Positions 4,800 through 5,774 of a stretch of DNA of 5,774 nt are shown here, piece after piece. Location: positions 1 through 5,774 of the forward strand of contig VBAN01000433.1 in the NCBI GenBank assembly GCA_005882445.1, given 5' to 3'. The stretch is from Candidatus Segetimicrobium genomatis (GTDB taxonomy: Bacteria > Sysuimicrobiota > Sysuimicrobiia > Sysuimicrobiales > Segetimicrobiaceae). Under the pieces are notes generated by a model. That model did not search any database, was not told where the DNA came from, and was given only the letters and a program-made list of their open reading frames with translations. The position numbers were made by a program, and so were the translations under genes. How positions within the stretch are numbered: the first letter of the stretch is position 1; each line of letters begins with the position of its first letter.

Positions 4800-5774
4800 A
4801 TGGCAGCCGTTGATGTCCGCTTCGATGAACCCGAGATCCGCGTCGCCCCTCCGGGGCCGCTGGCCCGGGCGGTGATCGCCAAGGACGCGGCGGTGATGTC
4901 ACCGTCATGCCACCGGGAGTTTCCCCTGGTGATGGAACGGGGGGAGGGCGTCTGGGTCTGGGACGTCGACGGGAACCGGTTCCTGGACGTGTTCGCCGGC
5001 ATCGCGGTCTCGGCGGCCGGACACAACCATCCCGCCGTGGTGGCGGCCGTGCAGGCACAGGTGGAGAAATTCCTGCACGCGGGCGGCGCCGACGTCTACT
5101 ACCCGGTGCTGGCCGATCTGGCTGAGGCCCTCGCGCGGCTCGGGCCGGGGAAGGGCCCGCACCGGGTCCTGTTCACGAACTCGGGCACCGAGTCGATCGA
5201 GGCCGCCGTCAAACTGGCCCGCTACCACACGGCCCGGCCCGCCGTCATCGCGTTCTATGGGGCATTCCACGGACGCACCATGGGATCGCTATCGCTCACG
5301 GCCAGCCGGAGCCGGTATCGACGCCACATGGGGCCGCTCATGGCGGACGTCTACCACGCGCCCTTCGGCGATCTGGACGGAGTGCAGCAGCTGCTCGACC
5401 ACGTGGTCCATCCGGACGATGTCGCAGCGATCATCGTGGAGCCGATCCAGGGGGAGGGCGGATACCGGTTCTCGCCCAATGGATTCCTGCCAGGCCTGCG
5501 GAGCATCGCCGATCACCACGGGATCCTGCTGATCGCCGATGAGGTACAGTCCGGACTCGGCCGCACGGGACGGATGTGGGCGGTCGAGCACTGGGGGGTC
5601 ACCCCGGACATCCTGGTGACGTCCAAGGGCCTCGCGGCCGGCATCCCGCTTGGGGCCGTGATCGCGCGGGAGGAGATCATGACGTGGCCGCCCGGGTCGC
5701 ACGGGAGCACGTCGGCGGGGAACCCTGTCGCGTGCGCGGCGGCGCTTGCGATCTTGGAGCTGGTCGAAGGTGGG
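4800..5774 (+). CDS. Class III PLP-dependent aminotransferase (GABA/omega-amino acid type), partial (C-terminus beyond the right edge)
   Basis: The first 325 residues are present and stay in frame to the edge. The family moves an omega-amino group, for example of 4-aminobutyrate, 5-aminovalerate or acetylornithine, to 2-oxoglutarate or pyruvate, using PLP as cofactor in the cytosol. Visible motifs are GEGVWVWDVDGNRFLD (48-63), AGIAVSAAGHNHP (66-78), the phosphate-binding NSGTES (127-132), AFHGRT (155-160), VEPIQGEGGY (213-222), ADEVQSGLGRTG (246-257, D247 holding the PLP ring nitrogen), the SKG motif with the PLP lysine K276, and GSTSAGNPVAC (302-312; relatives usually have STFGGNP). The region from HAPFG (186-190) to VVHPDDVAA (202-210) is about 10-20 residues shorter than in GabT-like relatives, which have a PYR-type loop there; ArgD-like members are naturally shorter, so this is only suggestive. 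Residues 1-33 match the PGPxA..i..D..v.SPS lead-in of the GabT-like group. The exact substrate cannot be called. It is divergent from ATL and shows no obvious link to it. Confidence 0.93.
   Translation, partial: MAAVDVRFDEPEIRVAPPGPLARAVIAKDAAVMSPSCHREFPLVMERGEGVWVWDVDGNRFLDVFAGIAVSAAGHNHPAVVAAVQAQVEKFLHAGGADVYYPVLADLAEALARLGPGKGPHRVLFTNSGTESIEAAVKLARYHTARPAVIAFYGAFHGRTMGSLSLTASRSRYRRHMGPLMADVYHAPFGDLDGVQQLLDHVVHPDDVAAIIVEPIQGEGGYRFSPNGFLPGLRSIADHHGILLIADEVQSGLGRTGRMWAVEHWGVTPDILVTSKGLAAGIPLGAVIAREEIMTWPPGSHGSTSAGNPVACAAALAILELVEGG

Noticed and set aside
4292..5026. Long N-terminal extension of the RHH frame through the ATL gene
   Set aside because: The extension is Arg/Pro/Ala-rich shadow sequence; the RHH fold starts exactly at the ATG at 4291.
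4639..5058. N-terminal extension of the ATL frame up to an ATG at 5058
   Set aside because: It would overlap the well-supported aminotransferase on the other strand, and the extra residues are Pro/Arg-rich without motifs; the ATL domain begins after the GTG at 4638.

Overview
This is a strongly GC-rich bacterial window with housekeeping-style genes, short gaps and no visible insertion sequence, tRNA, rRNA or CRISPR array. The leucyl-tRNA synthetase has bacterial features. Its sequence style, with no leucine-specific insert before the KMSKS loop and an Asp in place of one Cys of the zinc pair, looks to me like uncultured Chloroflexota/Armatimonadota-type GC-rich lineages. That placement is a guess from residue patterns and is weak.

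Layout, left to right. Positions 1-459 (minus) hold the N-terminal 153 residues of an ECF-type sigma-70 factor that runs off the left edge. Positions 507-2915 (minus) hold leuS. Positions 3003-3902 (minus) hold a zinc-free NADPH:quinone oxidoreductase of the Qor/zeta-crystallin family. Positions 4046-4291 (minus) hold a small ribbon-helix-helix (CopG/MazE-like) regulator. Positions 4303-4638 (minus) hold an alkyltransferase-like (ATL) DNA-repair protein with Trp in place of the alkyl-acceptor Cys. A 161-base divergent spacer then separates these from a class III PLP aminotransferase (4800-5774, plus) that runs off the right edge. The five minus-strand genes read in one direction with gaps of 11, 143, 87 and 47 bases. 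ATL plus RHH, and leuS plus the sigma factor, are the likeliest transcriptional pairs.

The most striking observation is that conserved proteins here have lost internal blocks cleanly and in frame. LeuS lacks the near-invariant block around the SRQRYWG signature (about 17 residues missing between T414 and I415). The quinone oxidoreductase lacks about 24 residues between Y231 and L232, covering the last part of the nucleotide-binding fold. The aminotransferase is about 10-20 residues shorter than relatives near G190/D191, which is less certain. The reading frame is kept each time and the flanks align well. Either this lineage really carries trimmed enzymes, or the assembled sequence lost short segments. 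I cannot tell which from the sequence alone, and raw-read mapping would decide.

I see no clear multi-gene novel system. The RHH gene has the look of an antitoxin but no intact toxin next to it, only a doubtful MazF-like fragment.
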